Assembly: GCF_023887685.1 (NCBI RefSeq)
Contig: NZ_JAMWMR010000005.1
Coordinates: 1-64,000 of the forward strand
Source: Streptomyces macrolidinus
GTDB lineage: Bacteria; Actinomycetota; Actinomycetes; Streptomycetales; Streptomycetaceae
Length of the DNA stretch: 64,000 nucleotides
Reading direction: 5' to 3'
Positions 62,057 through 64,000 of this stretch are shown here, piece by piece. The position numbers were made by a program, and so were the translations under genes. How positions within the stretch are numbered: the first letter of the stretch is position 1; each line of letters opens with the position of its first letter. The notes below the pieces were generated by a model that saw only the letters and a list, made by a program, of their open reading frames with translations, had not been told where the DNA came from and ran no database searches.

Positions 62057-63508
62057 ATGGGGGCTTGCGACCTGCCTGTGATGCAGACGGTCTGTAACAC
62101 CATCGGTGGCGTCGTCGGGTCCACCGGCGAGGCGGTCACCGACGGCATCGGCGCCTGGATCGCCAAATCGATGGGCGAGTTGGCCCAGGCCGCGGCGGAT
62201 CTGGCCTCGAAGGCCGTCGACAAGACCACGGCCATCGACCTGAACGCCGAATGGTTCCGGAGCAACTACGAACTGATCCTGCCCATCGGACTCGTCCTCA
62301 CCGTCGGCACCTTCTGTCTGCAGCTCACCCGCGCCGCTTGGCGCCGGGACGAACGCGCTCTCGTTCAGGCGCTGTACGGCACCGTGGCCGGGGTCCTGTT
62401 CGCCTTCGCCGCCATCGCCTGCACCACCGTCGCGCTGACCGTGGTCGACGCGCTCAGTGCCGGCTTGTTCAAGGCGGCGAACAGTTCGGTGGACGACGCC
62501 GTCCGCCGCATCATCGAGGTCAACAGCCTGGGTCCGATGTACGCGTTGGGCTGGACGATCCCCGCCATGGTCGGCCTCGGCTGCGCTGTCGGGGCGTTCC
62601 TGTACTGGGCTGTGATGGTCGCCCGCAAGGTCGGCATCCTGATCCTGGTGACGCTGGCCGTGTTCGCCGGGGCCGGTGGCGGCTGGGAGGTTGCCCGGCG
62701 CTGGCGGCGTGGCTGGATCGAGGCGACTGCGACCCTGGTCGTCAGCAAGCTGTTGATGACGATCGTGTTCCTGCTGGGCGTTTCGGCCATGGGCAAGACC
62801 GACGCTTCCGACGGGCTCAGCGCTCTGGCGGATGCCATGGCGGGCATCGTCGTGATGGTGCTGGTGATGCTGTGCCCGTACGCGACCTACCGGTTCGTGC
62901 ACTGGGCTGCCGACGGATCGGGCCATGGCGACCTGCACCGTACGGGCGTTGCGGGGATGGCGGTGACGGCCGGTGCGGCGAAGACAGCGGGACAGCTGGC
63001 GGTCCAGGCCGGCACGGGGATGCGGGCTCCGCAGGGGCCGGCGAAGGTGCCGGGCCAGGGCTGGGGCGGCGTCGCCTCCGGGATCGATCCGACCGGCGGA
63101 TCCGGCGGTGATGCCAAGCCGAAGCAGACCCACTTCCGCTTCGGCGAGGACCCGGGCGCGACCGGTGACAAGGGGCGGGCGTTGATCCGTCGTCCTCCGA
63201 CAGACGGCGACCGCGGAGTCCCGCTCATCCGACGCCCCAGCGAGAGCCAGGGGGCCGACTCGGCGCCGGCGGTCTCCGAGCCGACGTCACAGGGCGCCTC
63301 GGTCGCGCCGCCGCAGGTCACGCACCTGGACCCGCCGGCACCGCGGCGGAGCGGTCCGCCTCCACAGGGCAAGGGCGCCTCGGTCTCACCCCCGCAGGCA
63401 ACGCACCTGGGGCCGCCGACACGACAGCGCAGCGGTCCGCCTCCACAGGGCGGTGCCACCCCGCAGCGGTTGGTCTATCCCGGAACAGCGGATCGATCGG
63501 GCTCGTAG
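62057..63508 (+). CDS. TrbL/VirB6-like conjugation membrane protein
   Basis: A 483-residue polytopic protein. Six or so membrane helices occupy about residues 70-290 (LILPIGLVLTVGTFCLQL, ALGWTIPAMVGLGCAVGAFLYW, ILILVTLAVFAGAGGG and others). The C-terminal 190 residues are hydrophilic and Pro/Gly/Ser-rich with two 27-residue repeats. Such proteins form the inner-membrane channel of type IV-like transfer machines. An ideal site, AAAGGAGGTG, precedes the ATG at 62057. Confidence 0.82.
   Translation: MGACDLPVMQTVCNTIGGVVGSTGEAVTDGIGAWIAKSMGELAQAAADLASKAVDKTTAIDLNAEWFRSNYELILPIGLVLTVGTFCLQLTRAAWRRDERALVQALYGTVAGVLFAFAAIACTTVALTVVDALSAGLFKAANSSVDDAVRRIIEVNSLGPMYALGWTIPAMVGLGCAVGAFLYWAVMVARKVGILILVTLAVFAGAGGGWEVARRWRRGWIEATATLVVSKLLMTIVFLLGVSAMGKTDASDGLSALADAMAGIVVMVLVMLCPYATYRFVHWAADGSGHGDLHRTGVAGMAVTAGAAKTAGQLAVQAGTGMRAPQGPAKVPGQGWGGVASGIDPTGGSGGDAKPKQTHFRFGEDPGATGDKGRALIRRPPTDGDRGVPLIRRPSESQGADSAPAVSEPTSQGASVAPPQVTHLDPPAPRRSGPPPQGKGASVSPPQATHLGPPTRQRSGPPPQGGATPQRLVYPGTADRSGS
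63293..63454 (+). repeat. Two 81-bp in-frame tandem repeats
   Basis: 63293-63373 and 63374-63454 encode related 27-residue units (GASVAPPQVTHLDPP... and GASVSPPQATHLGPP..., each ending RSGPPPQ) in the tail of the TrbL-like protein. Confidence 0.8.
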
Positions 63509-63598
63509 CCCGCAGCTGACGGGGCGGGCCGAGACCCCGCCCGACCTGCCCCGTCTATCTCTTCTTCCTTCTCTTCACGCTCCAAGGACGGCTTCGCC

Positions 63599-64000
63599 AT
63601 GCTCTCCGACACTCCGCACCCCGATGGTCCGCCCACCGTCAGGTTCCCTCACCGCTCGCGCCGGGGCGTGCTGCTCGGTCTCTCGACCCCTCAACTGATC
63701 GTCGTCGCTGTCTGCGGCCTGCTCCTGCTCGGGGTGTTGCTCACCTCCGGCGTGAGCGGAGCGCTCAAGCTCGTACCGTTGTGGGCCCTTGTCCTCGCGG
63801 CTGTCCTCGTCCGTCACCGCGGGCGCGCGCTGGCCGACTGGGCGCCGATCGCAGCCCGATACGCGCTCCGGCGCTTCCGGGGCCAGCTGATCTGGCTCGC
63901 CCGGCCGTCCACCCGGCCGCAGCGGGAGGGCCTGCTCCACTTGCCCGGCACGGGCGCGTCCCTGCGGGTGATCACCTCGCCGGACGGCCGCCTCGGCGCG
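63599..64000 (+). CDS. SCO6880-family conjugation protein (partial)
   Basis: The first 134 residues of a protein that runs past the window end. TVRFPHRSRRGVLLGLSTPQLIVV, two membrane helices (about residues 27-70) and the block RRFRGQLIWLARPS followed by EGLLHLPGTGASLRVITSPDG are characteristic of SCO6880-type proteins, which accompany the VirB4-like ATPase in actinobacterial transfer systems. AAGGACG precedes the ATG at 63599. The 90-bp gap to the TrbL-like gene fits one operon. Confidence 0.82.
   Translation, partial: MLSDTPHPDGPPTVRFPHRSRRGVLLGLSTPQLIVVAVCGLLLLGVLLTSGVSGALKLVPLWALVLAAVLVRHRGRALADWAPIAARYALRRFRGQLIWLARPSTRPQREGLLHLPGTGASLRVITSPDGRLGA

Overview
The window is high-GC actinobacterial DNA, almost certainly from a Streptomyces chromosome. 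The evidence is the GTG starts, GGAGG-type ribosome sites, RbpA, a conservon and the conserved gene order crr-ptsI / acetoacetyl-CoA synthetase / GH31 / Nudix / VanX-like / oxoprolinase. No rRNA or tRNA gene was recognised.

Positions 1-41,303 read as conserved chromosome. They hold the sugar phosphotransferase genes crr and ptsI; lipid and carbohydrate enzymes (acetoacetyl-CoA synthetase, GH31 glycosidase); a Nudix hydrolase; a secreted VanX-type dipeptidase; and a fused hydantoinase/oxoprolinase. A conservon (NIT-domain sensor kinase, roadblock protein, DUF742 protein) lacks its usual GTPase. A three-gene operon (25,272 to 18,003, minus strand) has the architecture of a MukF/MukE/MukB or Wadjet-type SMC complex but has no adjacent JetD nuclease. 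After it come HEAT-repeat and ankyrin proteins, an FtsK-like ATPase with an altered Walker A motif, a divergent MocR regulator/YczE pair, a glycerophosphodiesterase, a UMF1-type transporter, rbpA (with an exact sigma-R promoter match), FxsA, a polyprenol-phosphate mannose synthase, an amidohydrolase, an Lrp regulator and an acyl-CoA dehydrogenase.

From about 41,530 the sequence becomes accessory. There is an orphan gene end with its own terminator, an excisionase-like HTH gene, and directly against it the 3' end of an L-serine dehydratase gene, probably a relic attachment site. A complete IS701-type transposon (42,542-44,590) follows, with 25-bp inverted repeats, CTAA target duplications and a P-loop kinase passenger gene. 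Next is a type I-E CRISPR-Cas locus: a 40-repeat array (44,897-47,304) read from the minus strand, then cas3-cse1-cse2-cas7-cas5-cas6e-cas1-cas2 on the plus strand, degenerate repeats, and a 3-repeat array (57,969-58,118) in the opposite orientation. The leader ends of both arrays appear to face the cas operon. cas3 and cas1 each contain a TTA codon, which in Streptomyces suggests dependence on the bldA tRNA.

The right end (58,446-64,000) holds a DNA methyltransferase and the start of a conjugation operon: lysozyme/NlpC-P60 hydrolase, DUF6112-like membrane protein, bitopic protein, TrbL/VirB6-like protein and an SCO6880-family protein cut by the window end. The CRISPR locus therefore sits beside, and may travel with, an integrative conjugative element.
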